Shown: piece by piece, positions 1-11,823 of the stretch
Position numbering within the stretch: position 1 is the stretch's first letter
Layout: every line of letters begins with the position of its first letter
Assembly: GCA_963932465.1 (NCBI GenBank)
Contig: OZ010788.1
Location: forward strand, 196,108,559-196,172,558
DNA: 64,000 bases
Reading direction: 5' to 3'
From: Maratus speciosus
Lineage: Eukaryota; Arthropoda; Arachnida; Araneae; Salticidae
Made by a program: the position numbers and the translations under genes
The notes under the pieces: generated by a model
Databases searched by the model: none
The model's input: the letters and a program-made list of their open reading frames with translations, nothing else
Told to the model about the DNA's origin: nothing

Positions 1-840
1 GAAGCAGCGGATACATTTAAATCGATGAGGCGTTCCGTTAACAGCTAAATGCTTCGATAAAATCATATCGAGGAAAAAACTTATTTCAATCCCTCCACTA
101 ATAATCATATATCTCAAGTATGAGAGACGAAAATCAATAGAAAGACGTAATTTCGATTTATTTTTCTTTTGGAGAGTTTCGCACTTTTTTCCCCTTCGTA
201 ATCATGAAAGAAGCTGAAATAAAAACTTTGTCATAATATCCGCTGAAAAACAATCTTTAAGCATATAAACATGAAAAGCAGTGAAAAAATTTAGCAGTTA
301 AAAAATATTAAATATTAAAAAATAAGTTTTTACAGGTATTTTTCAGAAAAGAAAAATGAAAGAGTGCTGTAATTTTACGTAAGGAGGGCTTTGCCCAATT
401 ATAGATAAATTTAAAACACATAATCGCTAAAACACACACACACACACACGCAATCAAAAGTTATCTGCCATGAAGAGGTGCAGGGGACAAAGCCTACTGA
501 CCAAAAAATTTTAGTTCCTCTTTATTTTTGTGTTTGATTATTTTATGTCTCTTGAATTAATAAATTTTACTGATTTTTTTTAAAATATCAGAAAAAATAA
601 ACAATTAATTAAATTTCAAAATCCAGAGAGGAACTATGGTCTTCCCTTGCTCACTCATTTCCGGTCCCTTTGTATTAAATCACACAGGCTAATTATATTT
701 CTAAGTAGCGAAAACTTTTAAGTCGAACTAGGCGTTTCGTTAATAGAGGCATTTCGTTAACAGATAAGGGCTTAGATAAAATGTTATCGAGAAAATCTTA
801 TTTCGTTTGCGCCATAATAATCATATGTACAAAGAAAAAA
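1..840. repeat. Dispersed repeat A, copies 1 and 2
   Basis: The first 190 bases (gaagcagcgg, then cgttccgttaacagctaaa, then atcgagaaaa) recur almost unchanged at 3379-3560, and a more diverged version lies at 700-840. The stretch between, about 340-560, also has a counterpart at 3000-3240: a GC-rich phrase like ctctgccc, then aagataaatttgaaacac, then tagctcctctttc. A CA microsatellite sits at about 431-450. No coding frame of note is present. It is probably a dispersed non-autonomous transposon, but its ends cannot be fixed because the window begins inside it. Confidence 0.6.
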
Positions 841-1496
841 CTTTTTAAAAGCCGTTAAAAAAAAAACACCCATGCCTAAAAAAAGGAAACAGAGTGAAAA
901 TTGCGTCGACAAAAGGGTGTGATATCAAATTTCCAAGCTTATATTCTGGTCCTTATTTAACATTTTCCTATTACCTTAGTCTTCATCCGTAAGTTACTCA
1001 TGACGCGTATGTACCACGTATGACAAACTGATAGTAAACCTTCTCTCCTTTACTAAATACATCATACAGTGTTTTTGAAAATTAAAATTTTAAGCATGAT
1101 GGGCTTGCCGGCTATATTTCCATATTTCAAGATAAAAATACCAAATTGCGTAGTTAAAATCTGCAGGTTGAAATTGTTAATCAAAGAAACATACATATGT
1201 ATTCATATATTTATTTTTTTTTTAAATAGGCCGCTAAGCTCATCATGCGTATTCCAATTTTAATTTTATTTTTGAGAAACCAAGTTATGACGTATTTAGA
1301 TAGGAAAGAAGGATGCCTATCAGCATATCATACGCAGTCCTTAACTTTTATATGGAAACTTATCATCTTTAACATTTTTATCTATTTTATTTGAAAGGAC
1401 AGTGTGATATAAAATTAGAGCACTTATCAGATGACTTTATTTTCTCAAAGGTTCCTAATATATTTTACAAAGAAATAAAATATTTGTGAGCTAATG
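841..1496. other. No recognised feature
   Basis: AT-rich sequence. The only open frame (1069-1263) is low-complexity and resembles no family. I see no RNA gene, inverted repeat or tandem repeat here. Confidence 0.5.
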
Positions 1497-1615
1497 CAGA
1501 ACGCGGCGAACCCGGGCGTTCGAGTCCCGTCATGGAATCTTTTTCACTATGTTGGCCTTTGCGCCTCTTAAGCAATTACTTTGAAATTTGATTTTCATTT
1601 GAAATATTGTATTCA
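1497..1615 (+). repeat. tRNA-derived SINE, 5'-truncated copy
   Basis: The copy begins inside the tRNA-like head: a B-box-like gcgttcgagtccc, then a body with ggaatctttttcactatg, ttggcctttg and caattactttgaaat. The same body follows the complete tRNA-like head at 1790-1936 with about a dozen substitutions. The A box is missing, so this copy has lost its promoter. Confidence 0.6.
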
Positions 1616-1789
1616 AGGCGAATGTTTCTCCCTGGAATAATTTCCACGTATTAATATAGTTTCTATCGATGTTAGATTTAATTAAGTTTCGTGTTCGCCC
1701 CAGGTCGGTGGCTCACGATAAATATTCTATCTTGTGCTGCGTTTGTAGCCTTGCCAACATATTATTGTGAGAAATTTTCCAGGCTGTGT

Positions 1790-1936
1790 ATCGTTCCATG
1801 TGGTTTAGTCGGTAGAACGTCAGTGCGCTATACTGATGGCCCGGGTTCGAGTCCCGGCACGGAATCTTTTTCACTACGTTGGCCTTTGTACCTCTTAAAC
1901 AATTATTTTGAAATCTGATTTTGATTTGAAATAATG
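1790..1936 (+). repeat. tRNA-derived SINE copy
   Basis: A tRNA-like head at about 1795-1864 contains an A-box-like tggtttagtcgg and a perfect B box (ggttcgagtcc), the internal promoter of RNA polymerase III. A possible anticodon arm has the stem tcagt/actga. After it come ggaatctttttcactacg and ttggcctttg, then an AT-rich tail ending near gatttgaaat. The unrelated 3' body and the second copy 300 bases upstream argue for a SINE rather than a functional tRNA gene. Confidence 0.65.
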
Positions 1937-2999
1937 GTTGGACAATATGGAATACTTCAATATCTGTCGCATACGGTGTTGCAACCAAGCGTAAATCTGC
2001 GACAGGACTTCCCAGTAATTCCATGAGGCAATGTGCTCAGTTCCGTTTGAATATCTGTTGTTGATGCGACACGGTAAAATAAACTCTTACTCACAATTTT
2101 TGCAGTTTTTGCAGTTTTTTGCAGATAAATATTATAAAATTCGTATTAATTATAAAATCTCATTGTCAGTGAGGTTAACCAAGTTCAGTATAAAGTTGAA
2201 CAGCAATATAGTATATTGCTGTTTCAGTCAAATTTCTTTAAGCTGACTTGTTTACAAGTGAAGAGGATATGTTTTTCAAGATGGTGAGTCGGGTAATATG
2301 AATATGGAATTTCAGTTGCACAACTGTTTCAAGACGAGTCTAAAAATTAAAACAATTTTTCAAAGAAACTGATGAAATATAGATGATATTCTAAGGTTTA
2401 CTCATTAAATAATTTTAATTATTCTTTTAAATTGTAGTGTTCTTGTAATTTTAATATTCCTTATGACCCTATTCTAAATTACCCGGTTGGTTGCTATTAC
2501 CCTAAAAGTGTAACTTTTTTTAAAGCTAAATATTGATATGTACTTTTTTTCTTCCACTTTAAACGCATTAAAAACGTGTCAAGAAATAGTCAAAGTTTGT
2601 TCTTTAATATCTTTTAATGTATCTCAATTTTTTTATATGTTGACTTATAACGAAAAATAAAATGGTATACCATACTACCCGAATTTCCTGTATATTTTAT
2701 TCATCCACCCGGCAGACATAAGATCCCGTCGGAAGTAAAACTACCGTCTTAAATATATTTTATCGCTAAAAGACGCCAACCTGTTGTTGTGTAGTTAACA
2801 AACTTAAACAAAATTACTATTATGCATTATTTTAGTTTAGTTTTATATTCTTTATTATTTTAACAATATTATGTATTTAATAATTGCATATTAAATTTCT
2901 GTTTTGAATACGATTGGCGATGGACAACGATAAACTCAACTGGCGATTGAGAACCATTCAAGGCGATCAGTTAATACGTAAGTACCGAAATATTAATTA
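1937..2999. other. No recognised feature
   Basis: AT-rich sequence with short open frames only. No RNA gene, terminal inverted repeat or tandem array was recognised. Confidence 0.45.
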
Positions 3000-3560
3000 T
3001 TCAAAATAGGTTTTTAACAGTATTTTTCAAACTAGATAATTGTAAGAGTACTTTCTTTTTTACATCAAGAGTACTCTGCCCCCTGAACCCCCTTTTAAGA
3101 TAAATTTGAAACACAACCAAAAGATAAGTTCAGATAATTAAAATCTGGAGTGGCACGACAGATTTAGGGGGCTCTGCCCTCCTGACGAAAAAAAAATTAG
3201 CTCCTCTTTCTCTTTGTGCTAATTATATTAAATCAGTCCGGAAGAATAAGTCTTACTATTTATTTTAAAATCACTAGAGAAAAATAAAATTTACTTAATG
3301 TAATTTCAAAATGCATGCCTTACTCTGTATCCTCTTGCCGGCACCTATAAATAAAATCGCCTGTGCTAATTATTTTTCGAAGCAGCGGGTACATTTAAAT
3401 CGATGAGACGTTCCGTTAACAGCTAAAGGATTAGATAAAATCATATCGAGAAAAAACTCATTCCGATCGCACCAATAATAGTCATATATCTGAAGTATGC
3501 GAGGGGAAAATCAATAGAAAGACGTAATACGGGTTTATTTTTCTCTTTGAGGGTCCTTGG
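3000..3560. repeat. Dispersed repeat A, copy 3
   Basis: This is a direct-orientation match to 1-560 in two blocks. 3000-3240 has actctgccccctgaaccccc and a second agggggctctgccc phrase. 3379-3560 begins gaagcagcgggtacattta and contains cgttccgttaacagctaaa. The two blocks appear in the opposite order relative to the window start, as expected if 1-190 is the tail of another copy. Confidence 0.6.
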
Positions 3561-4705
3561 CATTTTTTTTCTTCTTGACGAATACCAATCAGCGAAGCAA
3601 ATAGGACAGAAATACTTTTTCGCGATATCTATGAATATGGCTGTTACGAAGACGCCTGAGATAATTATAATTTGGAGTGGTATTTTAGTGTATATTTTTA
3701 TCTGTTATTTTTTTTCTTGTTTATTTATAAATTATTTTACTCTAGAATTAATTAAAAGTTATCGCATATTACTATTATTATTTTTTTATTTTATGGATTA
3801 GGGTTTTTACACGTAAAGAATATAGTATTTTTCTATTTTTGAAGATTACATTATGACATCCACATTTTACAATACACGCATGCATCAGTAAATAAAAAAG
3901 TCTTTCCGGCATATATTGCGAGGGAAAAGGTAGCTTCGCTATTCTTTGATTTTAAATACTCAGTTAATTTTACTCAAAAAATCAAAAGCTAATGTGCTAT
4001 GAACCCGATTGTAAAAGATTACTAGTAGAATGTTCCCAGTTTTCTGACTTTTAATGGGAGAGGCTTATTTCGAGAAAGTAGTCAGTTATCGCCAAGTTGT
4101 ATTCACTTATGGTGACATATTTTTGTCGCCAAGATTGGCAATAATTTTCCAAATATCAAAAAGCTTGGCGAGAATTTACGGACGCCATTTCGTGTGTACA
4201 GACTCATGCGCATATTTTATAAATATCAGTATATTTTTCTTTTAAATGTGACATTATTTTATGATATGACTAAGTAGTTTTAAGCGTATGAGAGTTACAA
4301 AAATAATTACAACAATAAAATTAAATTTTAGATGTATCACGTTCGCTACAACGTAAATTAGCAGCGAACACGATTACACAAAAATACCTTTTTTTTAATC
4401 CGCAGTATTTTTTCAAAATGTCAGCGAACCCTAGAACTTCAAACTGCTATATCTCAGCCATTTTTTACGATAAAAGCAAAACCAAAAATGTTCTGGAATC
4501 CTTGTTTTAAGAAGACTACTCCACACTTTTACACTTGAAGAAAAAAATTTGGAGTTCTGATTTTTTGTATTTGTTTTTTAGTTTGAAAACCTTAAGGGGT
4601 CACCATTTCGAAAGAAGATGGTAGGTCATGCTAGCCAACGAACTATTAGCATGAAATTTTGGTATGTCCTCGACATATGCTGACTGCTCAGTCACATACA
4701 AAATC

Positions 4706-4736
<31 letters not shown>

Positions 4737-5819
4737 TCAACATTTGAACGGATGATGGTTTTGTGGCCTGGGTTAAGATCGAAATTTACCAGAATTGCTC
4801 CCTTTCGAATGGCTGCAATAGGGAGCTTCTTACTTTTTGTAGGGAAGTTACCTAAAAATAAGTAAATAATTAAAGTAAAATAAATGTAAAACATCCATTA
4901 TATAAAAAACCGAAAATAAAATCATACAAAAATCTCGAAATATAGTTACATCCAAAATTCTTCTAAGTATTTCAAAATATCCTCAAAAAGATGATTAGTG
5001 ACCCTATCATGCAGTCTACTACTCAAAGCAAGTGGCGAAGTATTTCGATGAAGCTACTTCTCTTAACCATAGTCAACGCAATGTTATGACTGTGGTAACG
5101 TTAAATCCATGACTGAAGTAATATGCGTAATGTGTGAAATTTACTTTTACGAAATATTTGATTCATCATGCTGTCTAAAAATCTTCGACTCTCAAAAACT
5201 TTGTTGCATTAAAATAATTGTTTTTGGATTTGTTTTGTCGAAACAATAGTTCCGTGACAGAAAATTCCAAACAGATGCCTACCTCATTTAAACCTTGTAA
5301 GGTTCAGTAATGTAGCTTCCACAAAATGCTTCCATATTGCTTTGAATATGGATTGAACGTCGAAACCATTTGCATATTATCTGCTGAAAGATATTTTAGA
5401 TAATAAAATGGAAAATTCGCTGCATACAGTAAAATAATTGCAGAAAATCTTCCTGGTATACTATAAACACTTGCGAAAATATATATTATATATATGTAAT
5501 AATAAAAATTTTCGCCCTTTTATCTTAATTAAACTATTCCAAATTATTATAATATTCATCTTTTTTACCTAGCTTTAATAATATCTTAAAATATCTTTTT
5601 TCTTTTTTTCATGCTTTAAATGCGTATTCTATTATTATTCTAAAAACCTTAATTCCATTCGTAGCTTACTTCTTAAAAACCCACTAAATTACTTATCTCC
5701 TTTTATTCTGAAACTAAATTCTTTTTTTTTTCGAATGTGTTTAATATTTTGTTCTTTTGTTGTTCCATATCCCATAAGGCCTTGCAAGCATCCTTTTTTC
5801 TCAATGAAACTGACGCGTC
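3561..5819. other. Long stretch without a recognised gene
   Basis: AT-rich. 4090-4180 carries several gccaag/cttggc words of the kind also seen at 12955-13045 and 22130-22275. 4706-4735 is a TA run followed by a GA run. The open frames at 3547-3801 and 4054-4245 look like chance frames in T-rich sequence. No inverted-repeat boundaries were found. Confidence 0.4.
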
Positions 5820-6110
5820 AATTATTAAGTCCCTGTGAAAACGTCACACTTTCCCCACCTTCTGCTCCGGAGCTAGCCAATCGCTGACATGACTTCCTCT
5901 CGCTTACCTCCTTTCCATTTAACTGGATTGGCCTTCTTTTGGATCTGTATACGTGAGCGTGTCTTTTTCGCAAGTATTTAACCTGTTGCATTGGCTGGGA
6001 GAGACAGAATTTTACGATTATTGTTTTGCATCAAAAACCGCTGTGGCCTGGAGAGCTTTGTTTCTTGTATTTTCGTCAAGTTGTTCTAATATTTAACATC
6101 TAGCGATCTA
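5820..6110 (+). promoter_or_regulatory. Candidate promoter-like, GC-richer block with CCAAT boxes
   Basis: This block is visibly richer in G and C than its surroundings. It carries one CCAAT (about 5879) and two ATTGG boxes (about 5925 and 5991) within about 120 bases, an arrangement typical of CCAAT-type animal promoters. No coding frame follows before the TA microsatellite at 6375. It could be the 5' end of a gene with a non-coding first exon, a transposon promoter or chance. Strand is assumed, not shown. Confidence 0.2.
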
Positions 6111-6371
6111 TAGTTACGATGTAGAAACAACCTGGCTATGGGTAACATCATTTCTAGTGGAGTTGGTGCATTTTATGATCACTTAATAAATAATTGATGC
6201 ATCTATTGGCTTCAGTTGTTATTTTCGGGAAAACTACCAAGGGACGTAGGCCTGATCTTCCACTGTAACCATGATTCCACGACCAAAACTTTGATTTCTC
6301 GGTTGAGTTAGATAACGAGTGTATGGCTGCTGCTTAAGACCGATATGTTTATATCATACTAGTGAATTCAT

Positions 6372-6492
<121 letters not shown>

Positions 6493-7379
6493 TATTTATT
6501 AATATACATTATCTCTTTTACCATTTATAAGTTCTTCTTATAAATGGAGACTTACTTTTTTAATGAAATTTAGCTGAAATAGTCTCCAACACGCAGACAT
6601 GCAAAAATAAAAAAATCACATGAGCATTCGGTTCTACATTTTGTTAAAAAAGTTACTCTATAAATATCACAAGATAAGGAATTTTCTTTTCTGTTTTCGT
6701 TAGCTCTCTTAATTAATTCTTTCTGCAGCAAAAAAAAAACTGCTAATGCAGTTAAAAAGGAAATTTCATAAATTAAAAACTGTATGAGACGAATAAAATG
6801 TTGAATAAATTGGGTGACATAACTAAGCACATAAAATAATTTATTAAATTATAAAACTTTTAAAAAAAAGAAAAATTACGTGCTGCACATAAATTATGAA
6901 AACTTTTCACTCCGATTATACAATACATTATACAAAGTAAATCTTTGTCTTTAGTTACCAGTAAGGAAAATGTGTAAATAAATATGACGGCTTCTACCTG
7001 CTTTGGCAAACAAATCTTATGACTTCATGTCACATACAATCTCCAACATTCTGGATAACTCGTCATTAATATGTCATTTAAACCTGATATACGGAATTTT
7101 TCAAATAAGTATTTGGAATCAAATTTTGTTGCTGAAATTACAAATTTACCAAGCATGTTGTCAAACATTTTCGCCAAAGTCAATCTTTATACTTAGCGAT
7201 GCATTGTACTAATTCGTCACGTATCCTCATATAATTACTTTTAAGGCAACAATAATGCTACCGTAGGAACGGGAGATTTAGCATTTTGTACCAGTAATGA
7301 AATTTGGCTCCGTTTAAAAACCCGCGACATCACTGAACGTTTTAAGCAATAACTTCCCATGACTGACAATGTATTATAA
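6493..7379. other. No recognised feature
   Basis: AT-rich sequence. The frames at 6570-6830 and 7003-7212 show no family resemblance. No RNA gene or repeat boundary was seen. Confidence 0.4.
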
Positions 7380-7617
7380 TTTATTTGAAAAGTTATGTCA
7401 CACAACTAAAAATAGTTAAAGCACCAAATAATATACTAATTTTTAGCTGAGCTGGAAAGCACATATCATTGAAAATGCACTTCAAGAAATAGTAAACCAT
7501 AGAAAATATTGTATTCGTTTTGTGTCATAATATAATTTTATTTGTGTGACCCTCTATTAGAACTATAGATTTTACATAAAGTACAACTATACTAAAATTT
7601 AGTTTAGCTAGAAAATA
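7380..7617. repeat. Fragment of dispersed repeat family E (host of the foldback)
   Basis: The phrases actaaaatttagtttagcta and aaaatgcacttcaagaaa match the repeat family seen at 13800-17560, 27780-29530, 30480-31370 and 31400-32310. The foldback at 7620-8345 sits at a TA inside it. Confidence 0.4.
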
Positions 7618-7818
7618 TACAGGGTGATTCAAAAAAGATGTGAAAAATTTTAAGAGATGATACTACACACCCAAACAAACATTTTGTATCAAAGAATGCA
7701 TGGTCGAAAACTAAACGTAAAAAAGTTAGAGGGCGCCAAAAGTTATGTCCTTATACGAGGCAAAAACACACAATGAACGATTAAGTTAAGTTACGAAAAC
7801 AAATTTAATGGCATTTGA

Positions 7819-8053
7819 TTACAATAAGTGCTCAAAACATTGACCGGCAGCTGTTATGCACGCAGTACAACGGCGAAGAACAGATTGGCGAATTTTCTGA
7901 AACACACCAGGCATATCGCGAACTTCCCCTACAGCAGCCGAAAGCTTGGCGACAAGTTCTTCTGCGGATTCAATGGGAGTCTCATACACAAGAGCCTTTA
8001 GCTGTCCTCACAAAAAAAATCGAGACATGAAAGATCTGGCGAGCGCGGTGGTG
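7819..8053 (-). pseudogene. Mariner-like transposase C-terminus (left half of foldback)
   Basis: Read on the minus strand, this begins with RSPDLSCLDFF, a form of the SPDLxPxDFFLWG motif that carries the third catalytic aspartate of Tc1/mariner transposases. After a frameshift it continues with GQLKALVYETPIESAEEL and then PGVFQKIRQSVLRRC, ending CFEHLL and a TAA at 7819-7821. This is the usual C-terminal tail of the family, where an arginine-rich stretch precedes a short aromatic end. The DNA-binding domain and the first two catalytic aspartates are absent. It is a broken remnant. Confidence 0.75.
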
Positions 8054-8146
8054 CCTGGTGTGTTTCAGAAAATTCGCCAATCTGTTCTTCGCCGTTGTAC
8101 TGCGTGCATAACAGCTGCCGGTCAATGTTTTGAGCACTTATTGTAA
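8052..8146 (+). pseudogene. Mariner-like transposase C-terminal tail (right half of foldback)
   Basis: This is the inverted duplicate of the last 31 codons of the minus-strand remnant: PGVFQKIRQSVLRRC to CFEHLL, then TAA at 8144-8146. The upstream part of the 66-residue plus-strand frame (7946-8051) is not transposase but the antisense of the left half. There is no catalytic residue. Confidence 0.75.
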
Positions 8147-8345
8147 TCAAATGCCATTAAATTTGTTTTCGTAACTTAACTTAATCGTTCATTGTGTGTT
8201 TTTGCCTCGTATAAGGACATAACTTTTGGCGCCCTCTAACTTTTTTACGTTTAGTTTTCGACCATACATTCTTTGATACAAAATGTTTGTTTGGGTGTGT
8301 ACTATCACCTCTTAAAATGTTTCCCATCTTTTTTGAATCACCCTG

Positions 8346-8429
8346 TATAACACAATTTGTTCCCATGGATGCTCGATAATGTATCTGAATTCGTTCAGAC
8401 AGCCTTTTATATGAGCAACAAACATTATA

Positions 8430-8468
<39 letters not shown>

Positions 8469-8572
8469 ACGTGTTACATACTGAACATGATGTTATGCAT
8501 ATTAATACCAGTAAATGGCAGTAACTATAACAATTCACTTCGGGGTCAGTCAGACATTTGTGTTGTTGAACT
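8346..8572. repeat. TA/T microsatellite and flank
   Basis: A TA run followed by a T run lies at about 8428-8469. The rest is unremarkable AT-rich sequence between the foldback and the LINE fragment. Confidence 0.8.
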
Positions 8573-9470
8573 TTGATGATGAATTTGGATTCTCCGTCTA
8601 AAATAAGAAGATACATGTTTCATCATTTTTTTCACTATCCAGGAAGTGTGATAATCGATCTGTGGACCTGCGGATTAGACGATAACAATTCTATCTTTCA
8701 GGCACAACTGTTTGCAATTATTTCTGCACTAGATTGCATCTCAGAACATCCTGAACATATTCATGTTCCGATTTTCAGCGACAGTCTGTCTGGTTTAAAG
8801 ACCATACACGAACATAGAAAGAAAACAGAAAACAACCCTCTAGCACTTCAAGAAAAAAATTAATTAAAATCACTACTATATACAAGACCAGCCTAGGTTG
8901 CATCTCTGCGCACAAAGGCATACAAGGTAATAAGTATGCGGACCTTCTTGCCAAAGATGCCCACTAACGACAGAAACGATCCCTATCTGCCAGTAACCCA
9001 GACACACATTAAGAGAATTCTAAAATCCAGAATCTTCGCGGAATGACTGGTCTGCTGGGACTACTGGGATACCACAAGCAACGAGAGGCACACGCATTAT
9101 TTAATTCTTACAGCTGCACTCCACCTCCACACATTCACACCCTACACTACATAATTATTGACGAGCCGCGACCCGTTCAAGTGTTACCAGCATAAAATTA
9201 AATGCCCTATGTAGCTTCGCTGCGAAAGTTCGGAAGGGGCCACAGCATCTCACGCCTTTTTTTTAATCCCCCTTCAAAAGTAATTGCCACATCCTTCGCC
9301 CAGACACTCTCCTAAGAAATGGCTACACAATACTCCTTCTCTCCCCACATTTTACACAAACTTCAGGCCCACACATTATTTCCAGCAACTCCTTTTTAAT
9401 TTAATCAAATGGCTGTCCAAGTCCTCTGCAGATTCCAAAATTCTATAAGTTCAACTCTCTGTTGGCCTCT
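8573..9470 (+). pseudogene. LINE (non-LTR retrotransposon) ribonuclease H and 3' tail, degenerate
   Basis: 8573-8863 translates to a partial ribonuclease H domain: FQAQLFAIISALDCI followed by FSDSLSGLKTIHEH, matching the xxQAELxAI and xSDSxSAL motifs of Jockey/I/R1-like LINE polyproteins. After a break, 8893-8964 gives SAHKGIQGNKYADLLAKDAH, the third motif (normally G(N/I)xxAD..AK). Further downstream, in shifting frames, come KRILKSRIFAEW and WDTTSNERHTH, typical of the region after ribonuclease H in these elements. Endonuclease and reverse transcriptase are missing, as expected for 5' truncation. It is non-functional. Family assignment is by motif only. Confidence 0.7.
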
Positions 9471-10283
9471 AGCGGCCCCTAGGGGCCTCTGTCGCGTGAG
9501 AGCGGGTCTGCAGCGCACACCACAGCTCCATAAAATTGTTCTCCACTTCTTCTGTGCCCCCATGAACTCTCAAATATGAAGCGCATATTCAAATTTTTAA
9601 CTTGAACTTTTTCGACTGATCAACTCGTTGCCCTGTGGGAAATGTGTTTTCTGACAGCGGGGTCTCATACTTGTTACTAGCCCTGTCTTGGAGCATACCT
9701 ACCTACCTAGTCCCTGCACTTTGTCGCTTTGCGTGTCTTCTTTGCTCGGAGACTGGAAGCATCGCCTAACGAGCTCATACGCGTGCGGAAACATTCCAGG
9801 GGAGGGGATATTAAGCGGTCTACAGCTTGGTTAACCTCGTTGAGCAGTTTGTCTTAGGCTTTCAACTAGCAATACATGGTAGATCCTTAATTACTGTACG
9901 CCTTAAATAATTGATGATCCAGGAGACGCCATGTACACGAGTCTACATTTAATGAAACAGGTGTCGCTGCAAGAGGAAGTACTTGGCAATGCCTCCTAGC
10001 AGAAAACTGGGGAGTTAGCGTTCTGTTTTCATCTCGAAAATGGCATTGAAATAAGGGGAAAACGTCAATTACAATGTTGTAGAGCATCCTCAATTTAGTA
10101 TTAAATGGTGTCCTGAATGTAAAATAACTGTATTAGAAGTCGTGAAATGTAATTCTTAAATATCCAATCAATAGCTTAAATACGCCATTAATGTAAAAGT
10201 ATGGCATTAAAAAACAGATACATATTTACTGAAAAAACTAACATATCTAAGCAAAGTACAATTTATTTTTTAAGAAACTATAG
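9471..10283. other. GC-richer stretch, unassigned; possibly LINE 3' untranslated region
   Basis: 9471-9850 is richer in GC than the surroundings and includes the palindrome ggcccctaggggcc (about 9473-9486). It may be the 3' untranslated part of the LINE just upstream. From 9850 on it is ordinary AT-rich sequence. The minus-strand frame 9887-10093 resembles no family. Confidence 0.3.
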
Positions 10284-10287
10284 TTAA

Positions 10288-11033
10288 GGGGACCTCAAAA
10301 CTCTTAAAGCTTCAAAATTTTCGAAATTTTAATTTTTTTATATTTTAAACTCCTGCCTTTTCTGAACATTTTGATATAATTCTTTACTTTAAATTCCCAT
10401 TAGAAAAGAAGTCATAGCTTTTAAAATTATACCCGCGCAATAGCTGAAGCGGCGTTTCCGAAGTTTTGAAGTCATTTTCCTCCAAATGGCGTTTTTGAGC
10501 ATAACGGGCAGGATATCTCAAAAACATCTGAATATTTTTTCATGAAATTTTCGAAACATATGTTTCATATTAGTCTGTATAAACTGAACCTAAAATTTCC
10601 TTTTTATTGTTCAAAAAAATATATTTTTTAGGTGATTATACTGTTGAAATTTTCAAAATTTTGCATTGGTTAAAAACAACTTTGTATTAAAAATATAAAA
10701 GCACTTTAAATGCAAATTTATTTAGGTTCAGGGTAATTATTACAATCTGAAGTATAATTATGCACAAAAAATTTCATTCTAGTTGCAAAATTTATTTTGC
10801 AATCCTGCGCGTAAGCTGTTATACCAATTTTCTGCTCGTCAAATGTCTGACAGTTTGGAGTCCCCTATAAATACTAATTATGCATCTTTCGATTTTTTAA
10901 ATACATAAAATCAAAGAACACACTTATATCCTTCCTCTCAATAAAAATTCTGTTTTAAAATCATATATATTTTAAGAAATTAAATGTTGAAAATGGTCTA
11001 TTTTTTTTTCAATTTTAAGGGTCCTGAGACCTT
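10288..11033. mobile_element. TTAA-flanked non-autonomous element (probable relative of 35741-36461)
   Basis: The stretch is bounded by TTAA at 10284-10287 and 11034-11037. The left end reads ggggacctcaaaactcttaa, and the inverted right end reads aaggtctcaggacccttaa, matching at about two thirds of positions. TTAA duplications are made by piggyBac and Kolobok transposases. Length (746) and A/T-homopolymer interior resemble the better preserved 721-base element at 35741. There is no coding capacity. Confidence 0.45.
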
Positions 11034-11037
11034 TTAA

Positions 11038-11250
11038 GTATGCTTAACATGTATCGAATCGTTTGCAGAGCGCACGGTGCCTTGCTGCCGATGGTGCACA
11101 CACTGAGCATACTTAATTTGTTTTTCTTATTCAAATAAATGGTTGCTTGCTTACATGTGCACCTATTTTATTATGCCCCATTTCTGCACGCAACTAGTGG
11201 ATTATTTAAGCTGGTGATGGAATATAAAAAAATCACATTTCAGGAACTTT
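11038..11250. other. Spacer before the BEL/Pao fragment
   Basis: Includes a GC-richer phrase (gagcgcacggtgccttgctg, about 11069-11088) of unknown origin. No open frame of note. Confidence 0.4.
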
Positions 11251-11823
11251 TATAAAGTTATCAACAGTGAGACTAAAACGTTAGGGGTTTCGTGGAACCC
11301 AAAGGATGACTGTTTTTTATTTAGAGTTAAAGTAGAATTGAGCGATTCCTATACCAACCGACAAGTATTAGTACTGTCGACAATTGCCAGAATTTTTGAT
11401 CCGCTAGGACTTCTTGACCCAGTTATAGCAAAAGCCAAAATACTTATGCAGAGATTGTGGAGAATTAATATTGACTGGAATGACGAGCTCCCTGAGTCAG
11501 AATATCACGAGTGGCATCAATTTCTTATATCGCTTAAAAGTGTTAATAATATACGAATAAGTAGACGCATTATAATTGAAAACCCAGAAATTGTTGAAAT
11601 ACAGGGGTTCGCAGATGCCTCAGAACGTTGTTATGGAGCAGCGGTTTACTGCAAATCTTGTGACTCTCTAGGGAATGTGATGGTGAATTTAATAGCTAGC
11701 AAATCACGTGTTACGCCAGTAAAGAGTCTAACTATTCCAAGACTCGAACTCTGTGCCGCAGTTTTGTTAACCAAACTGGTAAGAAGAGTCTTATCGTCCA
11801 TGAAAGTAATAGTTACTAATTAA
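11251..11823 (+). pseudogene. BEL/Pao LTR-retrotransposon pol fragment
   Basis: The frame is open from at least 11251 to the TAA ending at 11823, with no plausible own start, so it is an internal piece of a polyprotein. It runs through LGVSWNPKDDCFLF, then RQVLVLSTIARIFDPLGLLD, then FADASERCYGAAVY and SLTIPRLELCAAVLLTKL. These are hallmarks of the segment between reverse transcriptase and ribonuclease H in Pao/BEL elements (the Pao 'Peptidase_A17' region). FADAS carries the first ribonuclease H aspartate. Protease, reverse-transcriptase palm, integrase and LTRs are absent, and homology stops abruptly after SSMK, so the copy is truncated on both sides. The 190-codon stretch is uninterrupted, so decay is not extreme. 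Confidence 0.85.

Larger units (their letters stand above)
7620..8345. mobile_element. Foldback built from two inverted mariner-like 3' ends
   Basis: The element starts cagggtgattcaaaaaagatg and ends with the reverse complement, flanked on both sides by TA (7618-7619, 8346-8347), the target duplication of Tc1/mariner elements. Left arm 7620-7913 and right arm 8052-8345 are near-perfect inverted copies. The 138-base centre belongs to the left-hand element only. Each arm codes for the end of the same transposase, one on each strand, so the structure is two element tails joined head to head. It could move only if transposase is supplied in trans. Confidence 0.85.

Noticed and set aside
1713..2024. 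103-codon minus-strand frame over the first SINE
   Set aside because: It runs antisense through the tRNA-like head and body. The other SINE copy does not keep it open.
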